From an uncultured Actinomycetes bacterium (lineage in GTDB: Bacteria > Actinomycetota > Actinomycetes > Mycobacteriales > Nakamurellaceae): 64,000 nt of DNA. Positions within the stretch are counted from its first letter, which is position 1. Each line of letters starts with the position of its first letter. Where the stretch lies: NCBI GenBank assembly GCA_937926105.1, contig CALANS010000117.1, forward strand, positions 124,001 to 188,000, given 5' to 3'. A program made the translations under genes and the position numbers. The notes beneath the pieces are model-generated. The model had not been told where the DNA came from. It saw only the letters and a list, made by a program, of their open reading frames with translations, and did not search any database. Shown here piece after piece: positions 1 to 8,953 of the stretch.

Positions 1-110
1 GCCCGGCACCCGCTCCGGCGATCTGTGGCGCTCGGACCAGTCACCCGCATTCGCGGACCGGAACCCTAGCCACCCTCGTCGGTTGACCCGGTGACGGTAA
101 CACGGCCCGC
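1..110. other. Left edge, no gene recognised
   Basis: This stretch lies downstream of dapB (which reads leftwards). I see no open frame with codon use like the neighbours and no strong hairpin. It may hold the promoter or end of a gene outside the window. Confidence 0.5.
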
Positions 111-926
111 TCAGTCCAGCAGCGCTTCCAGGCCCACCGTCAGTCCCGGGCGCGCGCCGATTCCGCGAATCGCCGCCAACACTCCGGGTACGAACGATTC
201 TCGGCTGGTGGAGTCTTGCCGAATGGTCAGCGTCTCCCCGTCATTGCCCAGCAGGACCTCCAGGTGCGCCAGCAGGCCCGGCATCCGCACCGAGTGCACG
301 TGCACACCGCCTAGCACCGCTCCCCTGGCACCATCCAGCGCGGTGGTGGTGGCATCCGGGACCGCGCCGAGCCCGGCCGCGGTTCGCGCCGCACCGATCT
401 CGCGTGCCGCCGCGACCGCCGTGGCCGACGGTGCATCGATCTTTCCCGGATGGTGCAGTTCGACGATCTCCGCGGAGGCGAAGAACCGCGCCGCCTCGCG
501 GGCGTACTTGGCGGCCAGCACGGCGCCGATACCGAAATTGGGAACCACGATCACACCGACCTGCGGATGGTCGTGCAACCATCCGCGGACCACCTCCAGA
601 CGCTCACCATCCACGCCGGAGGTGCCGACCACAGCATGGATCTCGTGGTCGATGGCGAACCGGATATGGTCCATGACCGCGGCCGGATGGGTGAAGTCGA
701 CCATCGCCTGACTGCCAGCGTCCACCAGGGTGGCCAGCGGATCCCCGCTGCCAACCGTGGCTACCAGTTCCAGATCCGGCGCGGCCTGCACCGCAGTGCA
801 CGCCAGCGACCCCATCCGGCCGCGCGCCCCGATCACCCCGACCCGCACTGGATCGTGGCCCCTTGAACCGGCGGCCGAACCGGCGGCCGGGCCGGTGCCC
901 TCGGTGTGTCCCTGTGACTCCGTCAC
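111..926 (-). CDS. dapB: 4-hydroxy-tetrahydrodipicolinate reductase
   Basis: Cytosolic enzyme of the diaminopimelate/lysine pathway. It reduces hydroxy-tetrahydrodipicolinate with NAD(P)H to feed peptidoglycan and lysine synthesis. The 271-aa product has the N-terminal nucleotide-binding motif GVIGARGRMGS (about 30-40), the conserved GTSGV turn near 101, and the signature ELHHPGKIDAPSATA (about 156-170) with the catalytic His pair 158/159 and Lys162. A 25-residue Gly/Ala-rich extension precedes the Rossmann fold. The GTG start overlaps the stop of pepR by four bases (GTGA), so the two are probably translationally coupled. The family assignment is secure; the exact N-terminus is less so, given the extension. 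Confidence 0.96.
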   Translation of the reverse strand: MTESQGHTEGTGPAAGSAAGSRGHDPVRVGVIGARGRMGSLACTAVQAAPDLELVATVGSGDPLATLVDAGSQAMVDFTHPAAVMDHIRFAIDHEIHAVVGTSGVDGERLEVVRGWLHDHPQVGVIVVPNFGIGAVLAAKYAREAARFFASAEIVELHHPGKIDAPSATAVAAAREIGAARTAAGLGAVPDATTTALDGARGAVLGGVHVHSVRMPGLLAHLEVLLGNDGETLTIRQDSTSRESFVPGVLAAIRGIGARPGLTVGLEALLD

Positions 927-2323
927 CGTTCATCCCCTGCCATTCGAGCCGCCCGCGCGGCCCGCCGGCCCTGCCGCGCCGGCTGCCCCGGCATCCGTGC
1001 CAGGCCGGTGACGGCGGCCGGCAGATCACCGCGGTGCTCGTACGGACCCACCACCGCGACCGACAGCGGCCGGTCTAGCATTCGGCGCGCCAGGGCCGCC
1101 ACCTGATCGCCGGTCACCGCCCGGATCGCGGCCAGCTCCTCCTCCAGCGCGGTGTAATTGTCGCGCACCAACAGTCGCTTACCGATACGGCTCATCCGCG
1201 ACTCGGTGTCCTCCAGGCCGAGCACGATGGACCCGCACAGCTGCCCCTGCGCCCTGGCGACCTCGTCCTCGATCAGCCCACGGTCGGCGACGGTGCTCAA
1301 CTCACGACGGATCAGCTCGGCCACCGTGTCCAGGTTCTCCGGATGGCAGCCGGCATACACCGAGAACGAGCCGGCGCCCGCGTACGCGGATGTCGCGGTG
1401 TAGCACGAGTAGGCCAGACCGCGCTCCTCGCGGATCAGCCGGAACAGTCGCGAGCTCATGCCCCCGCCGAGCGCCGTGGACAGCACCGACAGTGCATACC
1501 GGTCGGGGTGGTTCCGGTCCAGGGCCGGCACTCCCACGCACAGATGGGCCTGCTCGATATCGCGCGGAACGACGCCGATCCCGGGGCCCGGGTCCATCAG
1601 GGTCGGCCCCTGCCGTGGCGGCGCCGGTGACACACCGGGCAGCAGACGCCCGGCGAACGCGTCCCGGACCCAGCGCACCACGTCGGAGTGCGCCACGCCG
1701 CCGGCCACCGCGACCACCATGGACCGCGGCTCGTAGCGGCGCCGGTAGTAGCCGTGAATCTGGCTGCGAGACATCGCCTCGATCGACTCCGCGGTGCCGA
1801 TCACCGGCTCGGCAACGGGGTGACCGGCGAATACCTGCGCCGCGAACGCGTCGGACAGGGTGTCCTCCGGGTCGTCCTCCCGCATGGCGATCTCTTCCAG
1901 GATCACCGACCGCTCGGTTTCCACATCGGCCGAGGCGACCCGCGCGCCCAGCACCACGTCGCAGACCAGATCGACCGCCAGATCGGCGTCATCGGCCAGC
2001 ATGTGGGCGTAGAAGCAGGTGTACTCGTGGGAGGTGAACGCGTTCAGCTCCCCGCCGACGGCGTCCGCGGCGGCGGCGATCTCCGGGCCGGTACGGGCAC
2101 GAGTTCCCTTGAACAGCAGGTGCTCCAGGTAGTGCGATGCCCCCGCCAGCCGCCCGGTCTCGTCGGCCGAGCCGACGCCGACCCAGATGCCCACCGAGGC
2201 GCTGCGGGCTGCGGGCACCGTCTCCGTCACCACCCGCAATCCGCCGGGCAGCACCGACACGGCGACCGAGGAGTCGCCGGGGCCCCGCTCCAGGATCCTG
2301 GGGCGGGGCATCCGTGGGGCCAT
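923..2323 (-). CDS. pepR: M16-family zinc metallopeptidase (PepR-like)
   Basis: Peptidase of the pitrilysin/mitochondrial-processing-peptidase family. The 466-aa protein has the inverted zinc motif HYLEH (64-68) and a glutamate about 76 residues later (ILEE, E144 region) as third ligand. It also has the downstream FTSHEYTCFYA strand and a second inactive M16 half, including the RLFR-IREERGLAY segment typical of the family. It follows pnp by only 14 bp and overlaps dapB by 4 bp, the same order as in mycobacteria, so a pnp-pepR-dapB transcript is likely. The physiological substrate is unknown. No signal peptide is visible, which suggests a cytosolic enzyme. Confidence 0.93.
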   Translation of the reverse strand: MAPRMPRPRILERGPGDSSVAVSVLPGGLRVVTETVPAARSASVGIWVGVGSADETGRLAGASHYLEHLLFKGTRARTGPEIAAAADAVGGELNAFTSHEYTCFYAHMLADDADLAVDLVCDVVLGARVASADVETERSVILEEIAMREDDPEDTLSDAFAAQVFAGHPVAEPVIGTAESIEAMSRSQIHGYYRRRYEPRSMVVAVAGGVAHSDVVRWVRDAFAGRLLPGVSPAPPRQGPTLMDPGPGIGVVPRDIEQAHLCVGVPALDRNHPDRYALSVLSTALGGGMSSRLFRLIREERGLAYSCYTATSAYAGAGSFSVYAGCHPENLDTVAELIRRELSTVADRGLIEDEVARAQGQLCGSIVLGLEDTESRMSRIGKRLLVRDNYTALEEELAAIRAVTGDQVAALARRMLDRPLSVAVVGPYEHRGDLPAAVTGLARMPGQPARQGRRAARAARMAGDER

Positions 2324-2337
2324 CGCGCCGGGCTCGC

Positions 2338-4596
2338 TCAGGAGCCCTGCGCCGCCGGCGCGTCGGCCTTCGCCGCGGCGTCGGTGCCGTCGGTGGCGTC
2401 GGTCGCCTGCACCGGCACCAGCGAGATCTTGCCGCGACCGTCGATGTCGGCGATTTCCACCTGCAGCTTGTCGCCGACGTTGACCACGTCCTCGACCTTG
2501 CCGATCCGCTTGCCGCCGCCCAACTTGGAGATGTGCACCAGGCCGTCCCGGCCCGGCAGCAGCGACACGAACGCGCCGAACGCCGTCGTCTTGACGACGG
2601 TTCCCAGGAACCGCTCACCGATCTTGGGTAGCTGCGGGTTCGCGATCGCGTTGATCTTCTCGATGGCCGCGTTCACCGCCTGGGCGTCCGAACCGGAGAC
2701 GAACACAGTGCCGTCGTCCTCGATGGCCACATCGGCGCCGGTGTCCTCGGTGATCGAGTTGATCATCTTGCCCTTGGGCCCGATCACCTCGCCGATCTTG
2801 TCCACCGGCACCTTGATGGTGGTGATGCGGGGCGCGTACGGGCTCATCTCATCGGGGGCATCGATCGCCTCGGCCATCACGGACAGGATGGTCAGCCGCG
2901 CATCGCGGGCCTGCAGGAGGGCAGCACCCAGCACATCAGAGGGAATGCCGTCCAGCTTGGTGTCCAGCTGCAGGGCGGTGACGAAGTCCTTGGTGCCGGC
3001 CACCTTGAAATCCATGTCGCCGTACGCGTCCTCGGCGCCGAGGATGTCGGTCAGCGCCACGTAGTGCATCTGACCATCCACCTCATCGGACACCAGGCCC
3101 ATGGCGATGCCGGCCACCGGCGCCTTGATCGGCACGCCGGCGTTGAGCAGGCTCATCGTCGAGGCACACACCGAGCCCATCGAGGTGGACCCGTTGGAGC
3201 CCATGGCCTCCGACACCTGCCGGATCGCGTAGGGGAATTCCTCGCGGGACGGCAGCACCGGCACCAGGGCCCGCTCGGCGAGCGCACCGTGCCCGATCTC
3301 GCGGCGCTTGGGCGAGCCGACCCGGCCGGTCTCGCCGGTGGAGAACGGCGGGAAGTTGTAGTTGTGCATGTAGCGCTTGCGGGTGATCGGGCTCAGGGTG
3401 TCCAGCTGCTGCTCCATGCGCAGCATGTTCAGCGTCGTCACCCCCAGGATCTGGGTCTCGCCCCGCTCGAACAGCGCCGACCCATGCACCCGCGGCAGGT
3501 ACCCGACCTCGGCGGCCAGGGTGCGGATGTCGGTCAGGCCGCGGCCGTCGATGCGCACCTTGTCCCGCAGGATGCGCTGGCGCACCACCTTCTTCGTCAC
3601 CGCCTTGAGCGCACCGGCCAGCTCCGACTCGCGCCCGGCGAACCGCTCGCCCAGGCGGGTGAGCACCTCCGCCTTGACGTCGTCGGTGGCCTGCTCGCGC
3701 TCCTGCTTGCCGGCGATCCGCATGGCGGCGGCCAGCTTGTCGGCGGCCACCTCGGACACGGCCTGGTAGGTGTCGTCCTGGTAGGGCGGGAAGGTTGGGA
3801 AGTCAGCGACCGGCTTCGCAGCGTTGCCGGCAAGCTCGGACTGGGCCTCGCACAGTACCCGCAGGAACGGCTTGGCGGCCTCCAGACCCTGCGCGACGAT
3901 CTCCTCGGTCGGAGCGGTGGCGCCGCCGGCGACCAGTTCCAGGGTCGCCTCGGTGCCCTCGGCCTCGACCATCATGATCGCGACGTCGGAGTCGCTGCCG
4001 GAACCCACGACGCGGCCGGCGACGACCATGTCGAAGACGCTGCGGCCCATCTCCTCGAAGGTCGGGAACGCCACCCACTGACTGGCGCCGTTGTCGTCAC
4101 AGATCAGCGACATCCGGGTGCCGGCGATTGGGCCCGAGAAGGGCAGCCCGGAGATCTGGGTGGACGCGGAGGCGGCGTTGATGGCCAGCACGTCGTAGGC
4201 GACGTTCGGGTTAACGGCCAGCACCGTGATCACGACCTGCACCTCGTTGCGCAGGCCGGCCACGAAGGACGGGCGCAGCGGGCGGTCGATCAGCCGGCAG
4301 GTCAGGATCGCCTCGGTGGACGGCCGGCCCTCGCGGCGGAAGAACGAGCCGGGGATGCGCCCGACGGAGTACATGCGCTCCTCGACGTCGACGGTCAGCG
4401 GGAAGAAGTCGAACTGCTCCTTCGGGTGCTTGCCGGCCGTGGTGGCCGACAGGACCATGGTGTCCTCGTCGAGGTAGGCGGCGACGGAACCGGCGGCCTG
4501 CTGGGCGAGCCGGCCGGTCTCGAAGCGGATGGTGCGGGTGCCGAAGCGGCCGTTGTCGATGACGGCGGTCGCGCTGGTGGCGGTGGGGTCGGACAT
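2338..4596 (-). CDS. pnp: Polyribonucleotide nucleotidyltransferase (PNPase/GpsI)
   Basis: Phosphorolytic 3'-5' exoribonuclease and RNA polymerising enzyme, which acts as a trimer in mRNA decay. The 752-aa product shows two RNase PH-like domains separated by the all-alpha region. They are followed by a KH domain ([11 protein letters not shown] signature, near 585) and a C-terminal S1 domain ([19 protein letters not shown], near 650). I start it at ATG 4596 (MSDPTATS) because AAGGGAG lies 5 bases upstream; the frame stays open 30 bases further but without support. The order rpsO-pnp is conserved in bacteria. The C-terminus ends in an Ala/Asp-rich tail after S1. Confidence 0.97.
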   Translation of the reverse strand: MSDPTATSATAVIDNGRFGTRTIRFETGRLAQQAAGSVAAYLDEDTMVLSATTAGKHPKEQFDFFPLTVDVEERMYSVGRIPGSFFRREGRPSTEAILTCRLIDRPLRPSFVAGLRNEVQVVITVLAVNPNVAYDVLAINAASASTQISGLPFSGPIAGTRMSLICDDNGASQWVAFPTFEEMGRSVFDMVVAGRVVGSGSDSDVAIMMVEAEGTEATLELVAGGATAPTEEIVAQGLEAAKPFLRVLCEAQSELAGNAAKPVADFPTFPPYQDDTYQAVSEVAADKLAAAMRIAGKQEREQATDDVKAEVLTRLGERFAGRESELAGALKAVTKKVVRQRILRDKVRIDGRGLTDIRTLAAEVGYLPRVHGSALFERGETQILGVTTLNMLRMEQQLDTLSPITRKRYMHNYNFPPFSTGETGRVGSPKRREIGHGALAERALVPVLPSREEFPYAIRQVSEAMGSNGSTSMGSVCASTMSLLNAGVPIKAPVAGIAMGLVSDEVDGQMHYVALTDILGAEDAYGDMDFKVAGTKDFVTALQLDTKLDGIPSDVLGAALLQARDARLTILSVMAEAIDAPDEMSPYAPRITTIKVPVDKIGEVIGPKGKMINSITEDTGADVAIEDDGTVFVSGSDAQAVNAAIEKINAIANPQLPKIGERFLGTVVKTTAFGAFVSLLPGRDGLVHISKLGGGKRIGKVEDVVNVGDKLQVEIADIDGRGKISLVPVQATDATDGTDAAAKADAPAAQGS

Positions 4597-4856
4597 GGGT
4601 CTCCCTTGGTAGGAGCCACGGCGCATCCCGATCGGCGCTGCTTCTAGTGCCGGCCATCGATCGAAGCCGCCGGAACCGTTGCGATTCGCGCTGTTCCGGT
4701 GGCCACTACCGAGGACCGGCCGTGATCGCCTCTGTCGATCTGCGGCGTCGGGTGCCGTGGCGGCGGTTGTGACGTATTCAATTGTGGTGGTTCAGTTGTG
4801 ATCCTGCTGGCCCGGGGCGTCGCCGGCACGGGGGCGGGCGAGACGGGCCCGGATGC
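4597..4856. other. pnp upstream region, no gene
   Basis: Together with the rpsO terminator this makes about 300 bases without a gene between rpsO and pnp. It should contain the pnp promoter on the minus strand. The AT-richer patch around 4768-4805 is the likeliest place, with TTGAAT-like sequence read leftwards, but I cannot assign -35/-10 boxes with confidence. No RNA gene is recognisable. Confidence 0.4.
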
Positions 4857-4894
4857 ACGTCAGGGGAGGCCGCTTGCGGGCGCTCCCCTGACGT
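4857..4894 (-). terminator. Hairpin terminator after rpsO
   Basis: A perfect 12-bp inverted repeat (ACGTCAGGGGAG at 4857-4868, CTCCCCTGACGT at 4883-4894) with a 14-base loop starts 6 bases after the rpsO stop codon. There is no U-tract, as is common for actinobacterial terminators. It would separate rpsO from the pnp transcript, or act as an RNase processing site between them. Confidence 0.75.
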
Positions 4895-4900
4895 GGTGGC

Positions 4901-5170
4901 CTATCGGCGCAGGCCGAGCCGCTCGATGAGCGAGCGGTAGCGGTTGATGTCGACCTGCTGCAGGTAACGCAGCAGCCTGCGCCGCCGACCCACCAGGCCC
5001 ATCAGGCCGCGGCGGGTGTGGTGGTCGTGCTTGTGCTCCTTGAGGTGCTCGGTCAGGTCGGAGATGCGCTTGGACAGCATCGCGACCTGAGCCTCGGGGG
5101 AGCCGGTGTCGGTGTCGTGCAGGCCGTACTCGGCCAGGATGGACTTCTTCTCCTCAGTGGTCAGCGCCAC
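4901..5170 (-). CDS. rpsO: 30S ribosomal protein S15
   Basis: Small-subunit ribosomal protein that binds the 16S rRNA central domain. The 89-aa length and the sequence match the family throughout: start [15 protein letters not shown], the [10 protein letters not shown] segment, [18 protein letters not shown] and the C-terminal [12 protein letters not shown]. It starts at GTG 5170 with AAGGAG 8 bases upstream. A strong hairpin follows immediately. The position next to pnp is the usual bacterial arrangement, in which S15 is often autoregulated through its own leader; no specific leader structure can be assigned here. Confidence 0.98.
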   Translation of the reverse strand: MALTTEEKKSILAEYGLHDTDTGSPEAQVAMLSKRISDLTEHLKEHKHDHHTRRGLMGLVGRRRRLLRYLQQVDINRYRSLIERLGLRR

Positions 5171-5317
5171 AGGGGGTACTCCTTGCGTGCTACGGTCCGT
5201 GCGCTGCCCGCACCGGGCGGATCGCCGGGGGGATGACGGTACCGGCCGCCACGGACTGAGGCCGGACCCAACAGACCATGCTACCAGCGGTGACGAGTAT
5301 CCCTGGCCGGGTAGGGC

Positions 5318-6247
5318 TCAGACGCCCAGGATCTCCCGGGTGCGCTGCACGTCCCGGCCGATCTGCGCGACCAGTTCCTCGGCCGAGTCGAACCGTTCCA
5401 TGCCCCGCAGCCGGGCCACGAACTCCAGCGCCACCCGCCGCCCGTAGAAGTTGCCGCCGTCGTCCAGCACGAAGGCCTCGATGGTGCGCACCTGGCCGGA
5501 GAAGGTGGGGTTGGAGCCGATGGAGATCGCCGCCGGAGATCGCCGGCTGCCGAGCAGGAACCACCCCGCGTAGATCCCGTCCGCGGGCACCGCGGTGTGC
5601 GCGATCACATCGAGATTGGCCGTGGGATAGCCCAACTCGGAGCCGCCGCGGCCCTCCCCGTGCACCACGAACCCGTCGATACGGTGCGGGCGTCCCAGTG
5701 CCTCGGCCGCGGCGGCCACGTCCCCGGCGGCCACGCAGGAGCGCACGTAGGTGGAGCTGACGGCCAGCGAATCGTCGGTGACGAGGCCGATGCCGGATGC
5801 GGTGAACCCGAACCGTCGGCCGAGTTCGTCGAGCATGTCCAGGCTGCCCGCCGCCTTGTGCCCGAACCGGAAGTTCTCTCCCACCACCACCGCCGCGGCA
5901 TGCAGGGTGTCCACGATCACGTCGTGGATGAACGACTCCGCCTCGATCGCCGCGACGGCCGGCGTGAAGGGCACCACCAGGAATACGTCGGCACCCAGCG
6001 CGGCCACCAGTTCCGCCCGCCGGGGCAGCGAGCTGAGCAGCCCCGGATGCGCCCCGGCGCGCACCACCTCGGCGGGGTGCGGGTCGAACGTCATCACGAC
6101 CACCGGCAGCCCCAGCTCGGCGCCGCGCTGCACCGCCGCGCCAATCAGGGCCTGATGACCCCGGTGCACCCCGTCGAACACCCCGATGGTCAGCACGCAC
6201 CTGCCCCACCCCGGGGGGACCTGCTCCAGCCCGCGCCAGCGTTGCAC
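5318..6247 (-). CDS. ribF: Bifunctional riboflavin kinase/FAD synthetase
   Basis: Converts riboflavin to FMN and then FAD. The 309-aa protein has the N-terminal nucleotidyltransferase domain with TIGVFDGVHRGHQ (HxGH, near 20-32) and TFDPHP, and the C-terminal flavokinase domain with GEGRGGSELGYPTANLD and GIYAGWF. It starts at GTG 6247 behind GGGAGGAG at a 7-base spacing. It sits alone on the minus strand between rpsO and truB, as in mycobacteria, with gaps of about 150-180 bp on both sides, so it is likely to have its own promoter. No FMN riboswitch is apparent upstream. Confidence 0.96.
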   Translation of the reverse strand: MQRWRGLEQVPPGWGRCVLTIGVFDGVHRGHQALIGAAVQRGAELGLPVVVMTFDPHPAEVVRAGAHPGLLSSLPRRAELVAALGADVFLVVPFTPAVAAIEAESFIHDVIVDTLHAAAVVVGENFRFGHKAAGSLDMLDELGRRFGFTASGIGLVTDDSLAVSSTYVRSCVAAGDVAAAAEALGRPHRIDGFVVHGEGRGGSELGYPTANLDVIAHTAVPADGIYAGWFLLGSRRSPAAISIGSNPTFSGQVRTIEAFVLDDGGNFYGRRVALEFVARLRGMERFDSAEELVAQIGRDVQRTREILGV

Positions 6248-6323
6248 CGCACTCTCCTCCCGCCACGCCCCCGGGCCTCGCCCGACACCGATCCTTAGCC
6301 TGTCACGTCGGAGTCGGGGGGTG

Positions 6324-6373
6324 ATCGAGCACCCGCCTGACGCATCGGGGCGCCCAGGGTGCCGGTGCTCGAT
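6324..6373 (-). terminator. Candidate hairpin terminator downstream of truB
   Basis: Perfect 10-bp arms ATCGAGCACC (6324-6333) and GGTGCTCGAT (6364-6373) enclose a 30-base spacer in the 178-bp gap between truB and ribF. Position about 50 bases past the truB stop fits the end of the rimP-truB operon. The long loop and missing U-tract keep this tentative. Confidence 0.45.
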
Positions 6374-6425
6374 GCGACGTTCAGTGCTCGATCATCGTGC
6401 ACGAGGGCCCCGCGGTCGCGCAGCG

Positions 6426-7367
6426 TCAGGCCGCCCGCCAGACCAGCACCGGCCGGGCAGCTCCGTCCCGTTCGGTCAGCAAGGCCGCCAGGTCCCCGTC
6501 CGGGGCGAGTGCCGCGTACACCCCTGGGATCCCGGCCGGCTTGATCGGCCGGCCGTGCATCAGCTCGCGGCTCTGCGCCTCGTCCAGCGCCCGGACCGGG
6601 AACGCCCGGCGCGCGACGTCGGCCACCGGCAACACCGCGCCCGCCACCCGATCGGCGAGGTCGGCGGGGATCTCCGGCCGCGCACCGCCCCGGACGGGTA
6701 TCCCATCCGGATACACGTCTACGGCGTCCGCCACCGAGAACGGGCCGACCGACACCCTGCGCAGCGCGATCAGGTGCCCGCCGACCCGCAGCGCCGCGCC
6801 CAGATCCCGGGCCAGCGCTCGAATGTAGGTGCCGGTGCTGCAGTCGACGGCGACGTCCAGGTCGGCCAGCTGGTCGTGCCGCCGCACCGGGGCCAGCCCC
6901 TGAAATCGAGACACCGTCACCGGCCGCGCCGCCAACTCCACCCGCTCGCCGGCCCGCACTCGGGCGTAGGCGCGCCGGCCGTCCACCTTCACCGCCGACA
7001 CCGCACTGGGCACCTGCATCAGCGATCCGGTCAGCGCCGCCATGGCCGCGCCCAGCGCCGCGTCGCCGACACCGGAGGCGTCCGAGCCACCGATCCACTC
7101 CCCCTGCGCGTCGTCGGTGCTGGTCGCCTGGCCCAGCCGGATCGTCGCGGTGTAGCTCTTGTCGGTCAGCGCCAGGTGCCCCAGCAGCTTGGTGGCCCGG
7201 CCGACGGCGACCACCAGCAGACCGGTGGCCATCGGGTCCAGGGTGCCGGCGTGGCCCACCCGCCGGGTGCGCAGGATCGCCCGGATCCGCCCCACCACAT
7301 CGTGCGACGTGGGCCCCGACGGCTTGTCCACCAGGAGCAGGCCCTGCACCTCGTCCGGCGCCGTCAC
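6426..7367 (-). CDS. truB: tRNA pseudouridine(55) synthase TruB
   Basis: Makes pseudouridine-55 in the tRNA T-loop. The 313-aa product has the N-terminal LLLVDKPSGPTSHDVV motif, then GHAGTLDPMATGLL with catalytic Asp44, the LRRVSVGPF segment, and a PUA-like C-terminus. Its GTG start overlaps the stop of the upstream MFS gene by four bases (GTGA), which makes it the last gene of the rimP-nusA-infB-rbfA-nrnA operon. The family length (about 300 aa) fits. Confidence 0.95.
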   Translation of the reverse strand: MTAPDEVQGLLLVDKPSGPTSHDVVGRIRAILRTRRVGHAGTLDPMATGLLVVAVGRATKLLGHLALTDKSYTATIRLGQATSTDDAQGEWIGGSDASGVGDAALGAAMAALTGSLMQVPSAVSAVKVDGRRAYARVRAGERVELAARPVTVSRFQGLAPVRRHDQLADLDVAVDCSTGTYIRALARDLGAALRVGGHLIALRRVSVGPFSVADAVDVYPDGIPVRGGARPEIPADLADRVAGAVLPVADVARRAFPVRALDEAQSRELMHGRPIKPAGIPGVYAALAPDGDLAALLTERDGAARPVLVWRAA

Positions 7368-8929
7368 AACGCGCCGCCCACGGGCCGGTCACCGGGCGCC
7401 TCGCGCTCCGATCGCTCGGCGACCGGGCGCTCCGCCACCGGGTCGGCAAGGCTCGGCCCATCGGTGACGGGGTCCGCGTCGGCCGGCCCCGCTCGCACCT
7501 GCCGCGCCCGCTCCGCCTCGGCCGCCAGCAGCACCGCGTCCACCAGCTCCCACCGGTGGGCCGTGATGCGCACCGGAACGTCCTCGCCGCGCGCCGCGGC
7601 CAGCAGCACCACGGCCCGGGTGCGCAGCCACCAGGTGAGCATCCTGGTCAGCCCGAATGCGGTGAACACCACGATCGCGGCGAACGCCCACCGGAAGGCC
7701 GTCAGCGACCGCTCGGTCGGAGAGGGATCCACCCAGTCCAAGATCTGCCCGACGAGGTAGACGCCGAGCACCGACCCGCAGAACCCGCCGACGTTGACCA
7801 TCCCGGTTGCGGTGGAGATCCGGTGCCGCGGGTTGTAGTCCCGGGCCAGCAGGAACGCCACCGAACTGGCCGGCCCACCCACCGAGAACACCAGCACAAT
7901 GATCACCACCACGGTCAGCGGGGGCCGCCCGCCCGGCCAGCCGATCAGCACCAGCCAGCCGATCAGGCAGGCGACCACCACCAGCACGGCAATCGGGGTG
8001 CGCACCACCGGGCGCCGCGTCACCACCACGCCGATCGTCAGGTTGGCCACGGATCCGCCGACCACCAGCAGGAGCAGCAGCGTGGACGCGGTGGACGCCG
8101 GGTAGCCCAGGCCCTCGGTCAGGTACGGGTATCCCCACAGCACGCCGAACACCACCGGCCCGGACATGGTGGTCAGGTGCACCCAGAAGCCCAGCCGGCC
8201 GGCGGGCAGCCGCCAGGCCTGGCGCACCTCGCTCCACACCCGGTGCCCGGCGATCGGGCCGTCCGCGGCGCGCAGCGCTGCGTGCCGGATCGGTGCCCGG
8301 GTGGCCGGGCGCAACAGCAGTAGCGCGTAGCCGAGCGAGAGCGATCCGGCCACGGCGAACGTGGCGGTCCAGCCGAAGTGCCGCAGCAGCGCCGTCAGCG
8401 GCAGCGTGGCGATCAGGTTGCCCAACGAGCCCAGCAGCCCGGTGAACGAGGTCAACACGGCGTAGCGCCGCGCCGGGAACCAGCCGGCCACCAGGCGGAG
8501 CACCGAGATGTAGGTCATGGCGTCGCCGCAGCCCAGCAGGCCCCGGGCCAGCAGTGCCAGCGGGTAGGTGTGCACCAGTGCAAAGGCAAGCTGCGCCAGG
8601 CCCATGGTGGTGGTGGCGGCCAGCAGCATCTTGCGCGGCCCGAACCGGTCCACCAGGATCCCAGTGGGCACCTGCATCAGCGCGTAGATGCCCAGCTGCA
8701 GCATCACGAAGGTGCCCAGCTGCGCGGCGTTCAACGAGAACCGTTCCGCCGCTTGCGGTCCGGCCACCCCCAGGGACGTGCGATGGAAGACCGCCAGCAC
8801 GTACACGCCGGCCCCGATCCCCCACACGATCCAGCCCAGGCGTCGGCGCAGCGGCGCTGCCAACTGGCGACGACGACCGTCCGGCCGGGACGGCACGCTC
8901 TGCGGGTCGGGGGCGGTGGATTCGGTCAT
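7364..8929 (-). CDS. MFS transporter, nitrate/sugar-phosphate-antiporter-like
   Basis: Integral membrane transporter of the major facilitator superfamily, 521 aa. After a 30-residue charged N-terminus there are about 12 hydrophobic segments. The loop-2/3 signature VDRFGPRKMLLAA and the early FHRTSLGVAGPQ segment resemble MFS antiporters. A 60-residue Ala/Asp/Glu-rich tail follows the last helix. Substrate unknown. It lies between nrnA (24-bp gap) and truB (4-bp overlap), the place where mycobacteria carry a MATE-type dinF gene, so a different transporter class occupies the slot. The start ATG has only a weak ribosome site. Confidence 0.85.
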   Translation of the reverse strand: MTESTAPDPQSVPSRPDGRRRQLAAPLRRRLGWIVWGIGAGVYVLAVFHRTSLGVAGPQAAERFSLNAAQLGTFVMLQLGIYALMQVPTGILVDRFGPRKMLLAATTTMGLAQLAFALVHTYPLALLARGLLGCGDAMTYISVLRLVAGWFPARRYAVLTSFTGLLGSLGNLIATLPLTALLRHFGWTATFAVAGSLSLGYALLLLRPATRAPIRHAALRAADGPIAGHRVWSEVRQAWRLPAGRLGFWVHLTTMSGPVVFGVLWGYPYLTEGLGYPASTASTLLLLLVVGGSVANLTIGVVVTRRPVVRTPIAVLVVVACLIGWLVLIGWPGGRPPLTVVVIIVLVFSVGGPASSVAFLLARDYNPRHRISTATGMVNVGGFCGSVLGVYLVGQILDWVDPSPTERSLTAFRWAFAAIVVFTAFGLTRMLTWWLRTRAVVLLAAARGEDVPVRITAHRWELVDAVLLAAEAERARQVRAGPADADPVTDGPSLADPVAERPVAERSEREAPGDRPVGGAL

Positions 8930-8953
8930 CGGAGCAGGATCATCGTGCGACGG

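Noticed and set aside
1688..3064. 458-codon plus-strand frame opposite pepR/pnp
   Set aside because: Crosses the boundary of two well-supported minus-strand genes and has no recognisable domain.
3064..4647. 527-codon plus-strand frame opposite pnp
   Set aside because: Antisense shadow of PNPase. The His/Gly/Arg-rich product has no ribosome site; the minus-strand frame encodes full PNPase domains.
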